Assembly: GCF_026790065.1 (NCBI RefSeq)
Contig: NZ_JALAMO010000002.1
Location: 52,485-116,484 of the forward strand
Length of the DNA stretch: 64,000 nt
DNA from: Bacillus sp. N13C7
GTDB taxonomy: Bacteria > Bacillota > Bacilli > Bacillales > Bacillaceae
Direction: 5' to 3'
The notes below the pieces were generated by a model. The model saw only the letters and a program-made list of their open reading frames with translations, had not been told where the DNA came from and did not search any database. Below are positions 9,104 through 19,020 of this stretch, one piece after another; positions within the stretch are counted from its first letter, which is position 1, and every line of letters starts with the position of its first letter. Both the position numbers and the translations under genes were made by a program.

Positions 9104-10249
9104 TTATTGTGCAGCTGCTTGTACGTTGATTAACCCTTTTCCATAGTAGAAAGAGTTTCCAAGGTATGTTGCAGTGCTTTCTAAACGATCACGGACTTGC
9201 GCGTTTGTCCAAGTCGGGTGCTTAGAAAGAATTAACGCTGCTGCTCCGGCAACGTGAGGAGTCGCCATGGACGTTCCGTTGTAAGCACCGTAAGTGCCTC
9301 CAGGAAGTGTGCTTTGGATGGATACGCCAGGAGCCATCACATCAAGCTCAGAACCTGCGCTTGAGAATGAAGCTCTTTGGTTGCTGCTGTTTACCGCACC
9401 TACCGCAATGGTAGAAGGATATTTTGCAGGGTAGCCGACTGTGCTTGTGCTTCCGGACGAACCTTCGTTTCCGGCAGCGGCGGCAACAACGATGCCGCTG
9501 GAAACGGCTTTGTCAACGACTGTTTTCAGCGCTGTAGAACCAGTAGGTCCGCCAAGGCTCATGTTGATGACATCCATATTGTTGGAAATGGCCCACTCAA
9601 TGCCGTTAATAATCCAGCTGTATTGGCCGCTTCCTGATGAATCAAGAACTTTTACTGCATATAACGATGCGTTTGGCGCTACGCCCAGTACACCGATTGT
9701 GTTATTAAGAGCGGCAATTGTACCGGCTACATGCGTGCCGTGAGAGCTGCCGTCCTGGTATGGGTTTGTTTCAGAAGGTACGAAGCTTGCTCCGCCTTTA
9801 ACGTTTAAGTCAGGATGAGAAGAGTCAATTCCGCTGTCGATAACAGCTACTTTTACGTTAGAGCCTGTGTAGCCTTGAGAGTGAAGAGCCGGCGCTTTAA
9901 TTTGAGAAATGCCGTAAGGAACAGATTGCGCATATTCATGTGCAATATGATCTTCTTCCACATATGCAACACTCGGATCTTGCTTTAATTCTTTTACAGC
10001 TTTTTCATCCAATGTTGCTGCGGCTGCGTTAACATATTTGAACTGCTTTTGAACTTTTCCGCCTTTCTCAGAAATAACATCCTTTTTCTTAGCGGAACTC
10101 ATGGCACTCATTGTCTGTTTAAATCCAACAATATACTTCTTTTCTGTACTGCTTTTTCCGGCAGCCTGCGCAGACATGTTGCTGAACGCCATCGTAAAGA
10201 TTAACGTTAACGCAAACAACAAACTGATCCACAATTTTTTGCTTCTCAC
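9104..10249 (-). CDS. aprE: Subtilisin E, extracellular alkaline serine protease AprE
   Basis: A 381-residue preproenzyme starting with GTG behind AAAGGAGAGGG. It has a signal peptide (about residues 1-29, ending SAQA), an I9 propeptide acting as intramolecular chaperone (to residue 106) and a 275-residue mature domain beginning AQSVPYG. The catalytic triad by homology is D138 (VIDSGID), H170 (SHGTHVAG) and S327 (GTSMATP); the oxyanion Asn is in AAGNEG. It is the main secreted protease of stationary phase. From memory the mature chain differs from 168 subtilisin E at about four positions (including NVKGG for NVRGG), placing the strain close to but apart from 168. Confidence 0.97.
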   Translation of the reverse strand: MRSKKLWISLLFALTLIFTMAFSNMSAQAAGKSSTEKKYIVGFKQTMSAMSSAKKKDVISEKGGKVQKQFKYVNAAAATLDEKAVKELKQDPSVAYVEEDHIAHEYAQSVPYGISQIKAPALHSQGYTGSNVKVAVIDSGIDSSHPDLNVKGGASFVPSETNPYQDGSSHGTHVAGTIAALNNTIGVLGVAPNASLYAVKVLDSSGSGQYSWIINGIEWAISNNMDVINMSLGGPTGSTALKTVVDKAVSSGIVVAAAAGNEGSSGSTSTVGYPAKYPSTIAVGAVNSSNQRASFSSAGSELDVMAPGVSIQSTLPGGTYGAYNGTSMATPHVAGAAALILSKHPTWTNAQVRDRLESTATYLGNSFYYGKGLINVQAAAQ

Positions 10250-10313
10250 TCTTTACCCTCTCCTTTTAAAAAGATTCAGATTAGACCCATTAGAGGGACT
10301 ATTCTGTAAATTT

Positions 10314-10342
10314 ATTGTAATAGATGGATTAATATTTTAGTA
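10314..10342 (-). promoter_or_regulatory. SigA promoter of aprE
   Basis: Read on the minus strand, TACTAA (10342-10337) and TACAAT (10319-10314) are spaced 17 bp apart, as in the well-studied aprE promoter. The transcript would begin near 10307 and carry a ~58-nt leader with the AAAGGAGAGGG site. Confidence 0.85.
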
Positions 10343-10691
10343 GACCTATTTTTTCGCGATGATTTTAACTCTATTTAGGTATATCATCTCTCGTTATTTC
10401 CGTAGAGACTCGAAATAACGATTTTCATACAGAAAAGAACGAAAATAGACATGAGTAAATGTTCATTATGCTGAAATGTCATCCTTTTTTAGGTTAAATG
10501 CTCCTGTGTCCCGGCAAATTCCTGTCGAAAAAATTCCTTCTAATGACCTGTGTATGTTGCGGGTCGGTTATTGGATATTATTGTGATATTTTTTTAATGC
10601 ATGCTGATAAAAGTATTCTGAAAAACAAACTTTACAGAAAATTCTACTAAAGATAAAATAAAACGATTATAGAGAGGGAGGAAGAAATAAT
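10343..10691. promoter_or_regulatory. Upstream control region of aprE / gap before yhfO
   Basis: 349 bp without a plausible gene and generally AT-rich. In B. subtilis the DNA upstream of the aprE promoter is bound by DegU~P (activation) and by ScoC, SinR and AbrB (repression); this is known biology, and I did not resolve individual sites. Small dyads such as TCGTTATTTC...GAAATAACGA (about 10391-10421) are visible. The right part must hold the yhfO promoter. Confidence 0.6.
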
Positions 10692-11140
10692 ATGAATATT
10701 CGACAAGCAAAGTTATCAGATGCGGCAGACATCGCACCTCTGTTTAACCGTATCGGGAATTTTATAAGCAGGCGCCCGATCTGAAAGGGGCGGAGGCTTT
10801 TATAAAAGCGCGTTTGGAAAATCACGAGTCTATTATTTTGATCGCTGAAGAAAATGAAGAATTCATAGGCTTTACCCAGCTCTATCCAACGTTTTCTTCT
10901 GTGTCCATGAAAAGAATCTATATATTAAATGACTTATTCGTCGCTCCTCATGCGCGAACAAAGGGAGCCGGCGGGCAGCTGCTGTCTGCCGCGAAGGATT
11001 ATGCTGCGGAAAACGGGGCAAAATGTTTATCGCTTCAGACGGAACACCATAATCGGACGGCAAGAAGCCTATATGAGCAAAACGGCTATGAAGAGGAAAC
11101 AGCATTTGTCCATTATCGTCTCAATGTGCCGGCGAAATGA
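10692..11140 (+). pseudogene. yhfO: GNAT acetyltransferase YhfO with a frameshift after codon 19
   Basis: The ATG at 10692 opens MNIRQAKLSDAADIAP and then shifts: the frame reaches TGA at 10782 after 30 codons. A -1 shift near 10749-10751 restores YREFYKQAPDL and continues unbroken to 11140. The rest holds the acetyl-CoA-binding segment DLFVAPHARTKGAGGQLL and the C-terminal ARSLYEQNGYEE typical of GNAT N-acetyltransferases. In the 168 protein, as I recall it, an extra codon base is present here, so this looks like a one-base deletion. An internal ATG at 10814 could give a 108-residue product that lacks the N-terminal strand. A sequencing error cannot be excluded. Confidence 0.85.
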
Positions 11141-11211
11141 AAATGGAAGCTTGATGATTTGGTTTTTTGAACGTTCTTCGGTTACGATATAAATGAAAAG
11201 GAGTGTGCCGA

Positions 11212-12204
11212 ATGTCAACGTTATTTCAAGCATTGCTGGCAGAAAAAAATGCCGATGAGGTTTCAGTCAATGTAAAAACCATGTCAACAGAGGATTTGCC
11301 GAAAGACGGTGTTCTGATTAAAATTGCTTATTCCGGCATCAATTATAAAGATGGCCTGGCCGGAAAAGCAGGCGGAAATATCGTCAGAGAGTATCCGCTA
11401 ATTTTAGGCATTGATGCTGCGGGTACGGTCGTCTCTTCCAATGATCCGCGTTTTGCCGAGGGGGATGAAGTGATTGCGACCAGCTATGAGCTTGGTGTCT
11501 CTCGCAATGGCGGATTAAGTGAATATGCTTCAGTGCCTGGTGACTGGCTGGTGCCTTTGCCAGCGAATCTTACTTTAAAAGAAGCGATGGTGTACGGAAC
11601 GGCGGGGTTTACTGCGGCGTTATCGGTGCATCGGCTTGAGCAGAACGGGCTGTCTCCCGAAAAAGGGAGCGTGCTCGTCACAGGAGCAACCGGCGGAGTC
11701 GGCGGTATTGCCATATCGATGCTGAACAAGCGGGGCTACGATGTGGTGGCAAGCACCGGAAATCGGGATGCCGCTGACTATTTGAAGCAGCTTGGTGCTA
11801 GCGAAGTGATCAGCAGGGAAGATGTCTATGACGGAACGCTTAAAGCGCTGTCCAAGCAGCAATGGCAGGGAGCGGTTGATCCTGTTGGCGGAAAACAGCT
11901 TGCGTCGCTTTTAAGCAAAGTCCAATATGGCGGATCTGTCGCGGTGAGCGGATTAACGGGCGGGGGAGAGGTTCCTGCAACGGTGTATCCGTTTATTCTC
12001 CGCGGGGTCAGCCTGCTCGGAATCGACTCAGTGTATTGCCCGATGGATGTCAGAGCCGCTGTTTGGGAGCGCATGTCTTCTGATCTCAAGCCTGATCAGC
12101 TGCTGTCAATCGTGGACAAGGAAGTATCATTGGAAGAAGTCCCGGCTGCATTAAACGATATTTTGCAAAATCGCATTCAAGGAAGAATCATTGTGAAGCT
12201 TTAA
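11212..12204 (+). CDS. yhfP: Quinone oxidoreductase, YhdH/YhfP family
   Basis: A 330-residue NADPH-dependent medium-chain dehydrogenase/reductase of the acryloyl-CoA reductase/AcuI-YhdH group, without zinc ligands. GINYKDGLAGKAG lies near residue 40, the catalytic-domain motif GIDAAGTV follows, and the Rossmann motif VTGATGGVGGIA lies around residue 150. PVGGKQ and GLTGGGEVPATVYPFILRGV are typical of this subgroup. The ATG at 11212 follows AAAGGAG; an in-frame GTG three codons earlier has no usable site. It may be co-transcribed with the broken yhfO 71 bp upstream. A clear terminator follows. Confidence 0.93.
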   Translation: MSTLFQALLAEKNADEVSVNVKTMSTEDLPKDGVLIKIAYSGINYKDGLAGKAGGNIVREYPLILGIDAAGTVVSSNDPRFAEGDEVIATSYELGVSRNGGLSEYASVPGDWLVPLPANLTLKEAMVYGTAGFTAALSVHRLEQNGLSPEKGSVLVTGATGGVGGIAISMLNKRGYDVVASTGNRDAADYLKQLGASEVISREDVYDGTLKALSKQQWQGAVDPVGGKQLASLLSKVQYGGSVAVSGLTGGGEVPATVYPFILRGVSLLGIDSVYCPMDVRAAVWERMSSDLKPDQLLSIVDKEVSLEEVPAALNDILQNRIQGRIIVKL

Positions 12205-12210
12205 TAGGTC

Positions 12211-12248
12211 AGCTTGCAGAGAAAGCCAAGCTTTTCTGCAAGCTTTTG
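12211..12248 (+). terminator. Terminator after yhfP
   Basis: GCTTGCAGA (12212-12220) pairs with TCTGCAAGC (12235-12243), followed by TTTTG. Confidence 0.75.
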
Positions 12249-12356
12249 TATGTTCAGGAATATGTACAAGGTATTAAGCTGCGAACTGCTGTGCCCGAAA
12301 CATACGCGAATGCCCCTTTAAATGATGTTCCAAATGAGCCTGTCAGATATGCCTCG

Positions 12357-12550
12357 TTACTGTAACGCCTGCGTAACTAAGTTTCTGGTGCACTGATCTA
12401 AAACATCAATGCTTGTCATGTTTCATTCTCTAAATATGAATTGATATCGTTAACAAAAATAAGGTCATCGGCCAGGAGTTCATCCAAGGCTTCGATTCTC
12501 TTGAAAGCTGTTTTTAATCGTTCCTCTAGGATTTTCCCCCCCTCACTTTG
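12357..12550 (-). pseudogene. Decayed short coding traces between yhfP and yhfQ
   Basis: On the minus strand an open frame (12550 to 12416) without a start codon reads through KILEERLKTAFKRIEALDEL and ends NSYLENET. It has a helical, charged, coding-like composition. Its TGA overlaps an ATG (12419) that opens a second frame, MTSIDVLDQCTRNLVTQALQ, which stops after 20 codons at 12357. This ATGA overlap is the usual sign of translational coupling. A run of seven G (plus-strand C7 at 12536-12542) lies just upstream, where one more G would join the first frame to a GTG. I do not recognise the family. The rest of the gap, 12249-12356 and 12551-12600, holds only a small dyad (CTCACT/AGTGAG). Confidence 0.4.
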
Positions 12551-12613
12551 TTACAGTGAGAAACAAGTTTTTCCTGTAAACTGAACTTTCTCTTCTTATG
12601 AAAAAATAATTAG

Positions 12614-12642
12614 TGATAATGATTCTCATTCCGTGTTATACT
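12614..12642 (+). promoter_or_regulatory. Fur box overlapping the yhfQ promoter
   Basis: TGATAATGATTCTCA (12614-12628) matches the 7-1-7 Fur consensus TGATAATNATTATCA at all but one specified position. It overlaps the likely -35 region (GTGATA) of a promoter whose -10 is TATACT (12637-12642). Iron-bound Fur would occlude RNA polymerase. Confidence 0.88.
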
Positions 12643-12694
12643 ATCTCTTGGACATCTAAATCGCAGAAACTACATACAGGAGAGACTGGAACGC

Positions 12695-13666
12695 ATGAAA
12701 AAAACACTGATTATTCTTACAGTTTTACTTCTTTCTGTCTTAACGGCTGCCTGCTCGTCTTCAAGCGGCAACCAAAACAGCAAAGAACATAAAGTGACGG
12801 TAACACATGATTTAGGAAAGACAAACGTGTCTGCGAATCCGAAGCGGGTTGTTGTTCTTGAGCTTGGTTTTATCGACACGCTGCTTGATCTCGGCATTAC
12901 ACCTGTCGGAGTTGCCGATGACAATAAAGCGAAGCAGCTAATTAACAAAGACGTGCTGAAGAAAATTGACGGCTATACATCGGTCGGCACCCGCTCACAG
13001 CCAAGCATGGAAAAAATCGCTTCATTAAAACCTGATTTCATTATTGCCGACACGACCCGGCATAAAAAGGTATACGATCAGCTGAAAAAAATCGCGCCGA
13101 CGATTGCGCTTGATAATTTAAACGCTGATTACCAAGATACAATTGATGCTTCACTTACGATTGCAAAAGCAGTCGGCAAGGAAAATGAAATGGAGAAGAA
13201 ACTGACGGCACATGAAGAAAAGCTTAACGAGACAAAGCGAAAAATCAGTGCTAACAGCAAATCTGTGCTTTTGATTGGAAATACAAACGATACGATTATG
13301 GCAAGAGATGAAAATTTCTTTACATCAAGACTTTTAACACAGGTCGGCTATCGATATGCGATCAGCACGTCAGGCAACAGCGAATCAAGCAATGGCGGCG
13401 ACTCAGTGAACATGAAAATGACACTTGAGCAGCTGCTGAAAACAGATCCGGATGTCATTATCCTGATGACTGGAAAAACAGATGACCTCGATGCGGACGG
13501 CAAACGCCCGATCGAAAAGAATGTGCTTTGGAAAAAGCTGAAGGCAGTGAAAAACAGACAAGTGTACCACGTAGACCGTGCGGTATGGTCTCTCCGCCGC
13601 AGTGTGGACGGGGCGAATGCTATTTTGGATGAGCTTCAGCAAGAGATGCCAACCGAGAAGAAATAA
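12695..13666 (+). CDS. yhfQ: Iron-siderophore/ferric-citrate binding lipoprotein YhfQ
   Basis: A 323-residue class III (FepB/FhuD-type) substrate-binding protein. The lipobox LTAAC ends at C21, and a Ser/Gly/Asn-rich linker follows. The binding fold begins with KRVVVLELGFIDTLLDLGI and GYTSVGTRSQPSMEKI, the usual first-lobe sequence, and ends with RQVYHVDRAVWSL. It would be anchored outside the membrane and deliver Fe(III) complexes to an ABC permease. No permease genes are adjacent, so it must use a transporter encoded elsewhere. Repression by Fur is evident from the operator. Confidence 0.92.
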   Translation: MKKTLIILTVLLLSVLTAACSSSSGNQNSKEHKVTVTHDLGKTNVSANPKRVVVLELGFIDTLLDLGITPVGVADDNKAKQLINKDVLKKIDGYTSVGTRSQPSMEKIASLKPDFIIADTTRHKKVYDQLKKIAPTIALDNLNADYQDTIDASLTIAKAVGKENEMEKKLTAHEEKLNETKRKISANSKSVLLIGNTNDTIMARDENFFTSRLLTQVGYRYAISTSGNSESSNGGDSVNMKMTLEQLLKTDPDVIILMTGKTDDLDADGKRPIEKNVLWKKLKAVKNRQVYHVDRAVWSLRRSVDGANAILDELQQEMPTEKK

Positions 13667-13699
13667 AAGAAAAGACAGGCGAATGCCTGTCTTTTCTTA
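13666..13699. terminator. Bidirectional terminator between yhfQ and yhfR
   Basis: AAAGAAAAGACAGGC-GAAT-GCCTGTCTTTTCTT: long stem, four-base loop, A/T tracts on both sides. Confidence 0.93.
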
Positions 13700-14278
13700 T
13701 TTGATAAAACCGGATAAATGGCTGTTGATATTATAGTCTTTAATACGCCATTTCTCTTCAGCAAATTCAATATTGCTGAGGCAGGCGTTGACAAGGCGTG
13801 TGTTTTGAAGCTCAGGGTCACCGCCGGAAATTTCCGTCAGCAGTGCATGAATCGCTGCGCCATGCGCGACGATCAGCACCTTCTGGTTTGGGTATGCATG
13901 ATTTACTTTTACTAAACCGCCCATCAGCCTATCAGTGAGTTCTTCCAACGTTTCCATATTCGGATAGTTTTTATCCGGATAGCGCTTTGTCCGTTCTTCC
14001 AGCAGCATGCCCTCCGCATCGCCGTAATCGCGTTCTTTAAAGTCATCCATTTCGACAATCGGAAGGTGCAGATATTCATTTATGATTTCCGCGGTTCTTT
14101 TCGCTCTTTTCAGCGGACTTGTCACAATGACATCCCAAGAAAAATCCTTTACATATTCTCCGGTTTCTCTTGCTTGGCGTTCACCTGTCGCGTTCAGCGG
14201 GATATCGGTTTTGCCTTGGCATTTTTGCTGCAGGTTCCAATCGGTTTCTCCATGTCTTACTAAGCAAACGGCTGTCAT
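13697..14278 (-). CDS. yhfR: Histidine phosphatase (phosphoglycerate-mutase-like) YhfR
   Basis: A 193-residue branch-1 histidine phosphatase. The catalytic LVRHGETDWN is at residues 6-15 (phosphorylated His), with the second Arg in VTSPLKRAKRTAE, the acid Glu in KERDYGDAEG, and the second His in VLIVAHGAAIHALL. The size fits cofactor-dependent small phosphatases such as PhoE/CobC-like enzymes rather than glycolytic dPGM. The substrate is unknown. Monocistronic. Confidence 0.9.
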   Translation of the reverse strand: MTAVCLVRHGETDWNLQQKCQGKTDIPLNATGERQARETGEYVKDFSWDVIVTSPLKRAKRTAEIINEYLHLPIVEMDDFKERDYGDAEGMLLEERTKRYPDKNYPNMETLEELTDRLMGGLVKVNHAYPNQKVLIVAHGAAIHALLTEISGGDPELQNTRLVNACLSNIEFAEEKWRIKDYNINSHLSGFIK

Positions 14279-14349
14279 AAAATCCCCTTCCTGACTTTGA
14301 TCTTATCGCCATTATACTAAATCAAAAGCACGCATCCTATGAAAAAGTC

Positions 14350-15444
14350 CTACGCCAGAATTTCAAATAATAAAGCCAGTCCGACTCCGCCGCCGCTTCC
14401 GATGGCTGCAACGGCATATTGACAGTCTTTCCGCCTTTGCGCTTCATAAAACAACCTGGTTACCAGAGCTGCACCCGATGCGCCGTACGGATGGCCGAGA
14501 GCTAATGCGCCGCCGCGCACATTGATTTTTGAAAAGGGGATGCCGAGTTCTTGCGAGCAAACACAAATTTTGACGGCAAAGGCTTCATTGATTTCATATA
14601 AATCGATATCATCAGGTGTTACTTCGTGTGCGGTTAAGAGATTACGGATTGCATCAACCGGTGCTGCGGGCGGATAGTTTGGATGAATCCCGCTGACAGC
14701 GCTGCCGATAAACCGGAGCACAGGCTTAAGCCCTAGGGCGGCCGCTTTTTCTTCTTCCATTACAAGGAGAGCGGCTGCTCCGTCTGATATGCCGCTGGTG
14801 TTGGCTGCTGTAACTGTTCCGGAGCGGGTGTCGAAAACGGGCTTTGCACGGGAAACAATTGCTTCTATCCGCCGCTTCTTCACAAAGGCTTCGTCCGTTT
14901 TTAGTTCTCCTAAAGAAACAATTTCTTCATGGTAATATCCTGCATCATGCGCCCTTCTGCTGCGTTGATGGCTGAGAAGTGCATATTCATCCTGAAGTTT
15001 TCTGCTGATGGCATAACGTGCTGCTGTATATTCTGCTGCTATCCCCATGTCTGGATTGCCGATCACATCTGGAGAAAAGCGGGCCCGTTCTGGAAAAGGC
15101 GATCGGCTGCTGCTTTCTGAGCCGCCCGCGATATACATCGTACCGGCTCCAGCTTGAATCAGACTGCAGGCATAGCGCACGGCTTCAAGGCCGGAGCCGC
15201 ATTGTCTGTCAATCGTCATCCCAGGAACCGATAAAGGCAGTCCGGCTTGCAGTGCTGACAGCCTGGCAAGGTTGCCGCCTCGACCGGTCGCGTTTCCGAG
15301 AATCACTTCATCGATTTGATCCTCTAGGTTTTGGCTGAGACAGCTGATGACAGGAGCGGCTAAATCCTCAGGAAGAAACTGCTTTAGCAGTCCGTTTTGT
15401 TTTCCGAAAATCGTTCGTTTTGCACCAACAATAACCGCATTCAA
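14350..15444 (-). CDS. yhfS: Thiolase-family protein YhfS (second active-site Cys absent)
   Basis: A 364-residue acetyl-CoA acetyltransferase-like protein. The nucleophile is visible in DRQCGSGLEA, and the conserved NEAF and GGALALGHPYGASGA (catalytic His) motifs are intact. The C-terminal CxGGG motif, which supplies the second catalytic Cys in true thiolases, reads AAIGSGGGVG here, so that Cys is replaced. The TTG at 15444 follows AGGAAGG; an earlier TTG at 15465 overlaps the end of yhfT and also has a GAGG site, so the start is not certain. It is the last gene of the bioYB-yhfT-yhfS operon. The missing Cys suggests altered chemistry, for example thioester hydrolysis or an SCP2-like role. 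Confidence 0.85.
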   Translation of the reverse strand: MNAVIVGAKRTIFGKQNGLLKQFLPEDLAAPVISCLSQNLEDQIDEVILGNATGRGGNLARLSALQAGLPLSVPGMTIDRQCGSGLEAVRYACSLIQAGAGTMYIAGGSESSSRSPFPERARFSPDVIGNPDMGIAAEYTAARYAISRKLQDEYALLSHQRSRRAHDAGYYHEEIVSLGELKTDEAFVKKRRIEAIVSRAKPVFDTRSGTVTAANTSGISDGAAALLVMEEEKAAALGLKPVLRFIGSAVSGIHPNYPPAAPVDAIRNLLTAHEVTPDDIDLYEINEAFAVKICVCSQELGIPFSKINVRGGALALGHPYGASGAALVTRLFYEAQRRKDCQYAVAAIGSGGGVGLALLFEILA

Positions 15445-15445
15445 G

Positions 15446-16879
15446 TTATACGGCACCTTCCTCAAGCCATTTCCTCAGCCTGGAACGGGCGATTTTTCCG
15501 CTGCTCGTTTCCGGCAGGCACTCTGTAAACACCCATTTTTTCGGAATTTTATAGGATGCCAGCTTCTGTTTGCACCAGGCTTTCAGCTTTCTGGCATCAG
15601 TGTTTCCATGAATGACAGCCACGGCAATTTCTCCCCAGTACTCGTCAGGGATTCCAATGACAGCCGCGTTTTCAACCTCTGGACAGGAGAGAAGCACACG
15701 CTCAATCTCTTCCGGGAAAATATTCAATCCCCCATATACGATCATTCCGTTTTCTCTCCCCGATATGTATAAAAAGCCATCCTCATCGACAAAGCCCATA
15801 TCATCCACTGTCAACCATTCATCTGGTGTGCTGCCGTTGACATAGCCGGAAAAACGCATTGGGCTTTTGACAAATATTTTTCCGATTTCCCCGGGCTGAC
15901 AGCGTTCTCCGGCAGCGTTGCGGATTTCAATCTGGACGTTGTGAAAAGGGCGCCCTGCTGAATGCGGCTTTCGTTGGCTGTCTTCCGGTGAGGAGTATGT
16001 CACAAAGCTTAGCTCTGATGTACCGTAAAAATCGTACAGCTTGAGATGAGGCCATGTAGCGGCCAGCTTCTTCTTAGATTCTGCCGGCCAGTCTGCACCC
16101 GATGAAATGACTTTAACGGGATTGCTGGGAAAGCCCTCAATCCGGGTGAGGGCGTCTGTCATCGTCGGTACGGTATAGAGAACACTAACGGGTTCACGGT
16201 TCAGCCATTCCTTCGTCTGAGAAGGGGAAAACTTTTTCAGCAAACAAACGGTTCCTCCGAGAAACAAAGTACTGATTGCCCCATATAAGAAGTGAGAAGA
16301 CATTAACGTTCCAGGGATCAATACCGTGTCATTTGATGAAATTGAAAAATCTGATTCTGTACATGTAAAGCTCTCTATCCATGAGCGGTGAGACCGCGTG
16401 AAGGCCTTCGGTTTTCCTGTGGAGCCAGACGTAAAACCCATGTAAAAGGGATGCTCTGGGTCAACGATAGGCAAGGGAGCAGTAGATTCCTCAGCGATAT
16501 TTGCCATACAGTTATCCAGCAACACAACTGGTGTCTCGCTATCCATTAGTTTGTGTTTGAAAAAGGCTGTAGTAACCACTATATCCGCATTGCTTACAGA
16601 CAGCCTCTCCTTACATTCAGCCGCGCTCCAGCGAGTGTCGATAGGAATGGCCGTACACCCAGCCGCCGCAGCTCCGGCAAACAGCTGTAAAAACGCCACG
16701 CTGTTTGGAAGCAGGATCGCTACACGTTTCGGCATGCTCGGCTGTGATCGCAGCCAATTTGCGGTTTGAGAGACAAGACGAGCCCAATCCCGGTACGTGA
16801 TTTGCTGTGATTCGGTGTGGATCGCTACACGTCCGGGCGATGTTTCGGCGGTAGATGAATAGGTATGAGTAATTGTCAT
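15446..16879 (-). CDS. yhfT: Acyl-CoA ligase YhfT
   Basis: A 477-residue AMP-forming acyl/aryl-CoA synthetase. The P-loop GFTSGSTGKPKAFTRSH is at about residues 150-166. LYDFYGTSELS (adenine site), DDMGFVDEDGFLYISGR (ribose-binding Asp), GGLNIFPEEIE and the C-terminal catalytic lysine in PETSSGKIARSRLRKW follow. The ribosome-binding site AAAGGAGG is encoded by the last codons of bioYB, six bases before that gene's stop and this ATG, implying coupled translation. Substrate unknown; being under BirA control, a link to pimelate or other biotin-related acids is possible. Confidence 0.9.
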   Translation of the reverse strand: MTITHTYSSTAETSPGRVAIHTESQQITYRDWARLVSQTANWLRSQPSMPKRVAILLPNSVAFLQLFAGAAAAGCTAIPIDTRWSAAECKERLSVSNADIVVTTAFFKHKLMDSETPVVLLDNCMANIAEESTAPLPIVDPEHPFYMGFTSGSTGKPKAFTRSHRSWIESFTCTESDFSISSNDTVLIPGTLMSSHFLYGAISTLFLGGTVCLLKKFSPSQTKEWLNREPVSVLYTVPTMTDALTRIEGFPSNPVKVISSGADWPAESKKKLAATWPHLKLYDFYGTSELSFVTYSSPEDSQRKPHSAGRPFHNVQIEIRNAAGERCQPGEIGKIFVKSPMRFSGYVNGSTPDEWLTVDDMGFVDEDGFLYISGRENGMIVYGGLNIFPEEIERVLLSCPEVENAAVIGIPDEYWGEIAVAVIHGNTDARKLKAWCKQKLASYKIPKKWVFTECLPETSSGKIARSRLRKWLEEGAV

Positions 16880-16885
16880 GTAGTG

Positions 16886-17446
16886 TCAGCCTCCTTTCGT
16901 AAACATCGTATCAGAAAGAGACAAGGCTTGGGTGATTTTTATAGCCAGAAACGCAGATACGGCAGCTTTTATCAAATCACCGGGCACATATGCAAGGCTC
17001 ATGAAGGCGGCCTGTGACAAATCAATATGCATGATAAAAGCTTGTACGGGTATACCGAGCAGATAAATAAAGATGATGCCAAATACGATATGAGTAAAAA
17101 AGAGACGCAATACAGTCACCTTTCGCAGCCTGGCAGCGGCTAAACTGATCAGCCATGAGGCGAAGGGATAAGCGATTAAAAAACCCGCGCTCGGTCCGAA
17201 AAAAACGCCGAACCCGCCTCGGCCGCCGGGCAGAAGCGGCGCTCCGAAGGCAACAAGCAGCAAAAAGACAAGCTGGCTTAAGAAAGCAGACTTTGGCTTG
17301 AGGATGCTGCCTGCCAGCATGACACCAAGCGTTTGCAATGTAATCGGAACGGGTGTAAAGGATAAGAAGAGAGGGGGCATAAAACCCAGCACTGCCATCA
17401 GTGCGGTGAAAATGGCAATATGCATCATGTCTATTAATCTCAGCAT
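16886..17446 (-). CDS. bioYB: Biotin transporter substrate-binding subunit BioYB (YhfU)
   Basis: A 186-residue BioY-family S-component of an ECF transporter, integral in the membrane with about six hydrophobic segments. The family motif region FTPVPITLQTLGVMLAG and GGFGVFFGPSAGFLIAYP are characteristic. I start at the ATG at 17446, seven bases after GGAGG; the longer frame lacks a site. It would capture biotin with the shared EcfAA'T module encoded elsewhere. First gene of a three-gene operon with yhfT and yhfS; a BirA-type operator overlaps its promoter. Confidence 0.92.
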   Translation of the reverse strand: MLRLIDMMHIAIFTALMAVLGFMPPLFLSFTPVPITLQTLGVMLAGSILKPKSAFLSQLVFLLLVAFGAPLLPGGRGGFGVFFGPSAGFLIAYPFASWLISLAAARLRKVTVLRLFFTHIVFGIIFIYLLGIPVQAFIMHIDLSQAAFMSLAYVPGDLIKAAVSAFLAIKITQALSLSDTMFTKGG

Positions 17447-17503
17447 GTGAAATCCTCCAAACCGTAATAAAATATGGTTATACAATAAAGGCAGGCAAAT
17501 ACT

Positions 17504-17534
17504 ATGTCAACTTATTTTTATTTATAGTTAACAT
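17504..17534 (-). promoter_or_regulatory. BirA operator overlapping the bioYB promoter
   Basis: Two inverted arms, GTTAACAT (17527-17534) and ATGTCAAC (17504-17511), are separated by 15 bp, the spacing of Firmicute BirA sites (TGTTAAC-N15-GTTGACA on the minus strand). The lower arm contains a TTGACA -35 hexamer, with a TATTGT-like -10 17 bp further. Biotinoyl-AMP-bound BirA should block transcription. Confidence 0.85.
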
Positions 17535-17544
17535 AAAAAGCACG

Positions 17545-17576
17545 AAAAAACCGGCCATTTGGCAGACCGGTTTTTT
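17545..17576. terminator. Terminator downstream of hemAT
   Basis: AAAAAACCGG and CCGGTTTTTT enclose a 12-base loop. It stops hemAT transcription before it enters the bioYB promoter. Confidence 0.88.
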
Positions 17577-17581
17577 GATGC

Positions 17582-19018
<1,437 letters not shown>

Positions 19019-19020
<2 letters not shown>

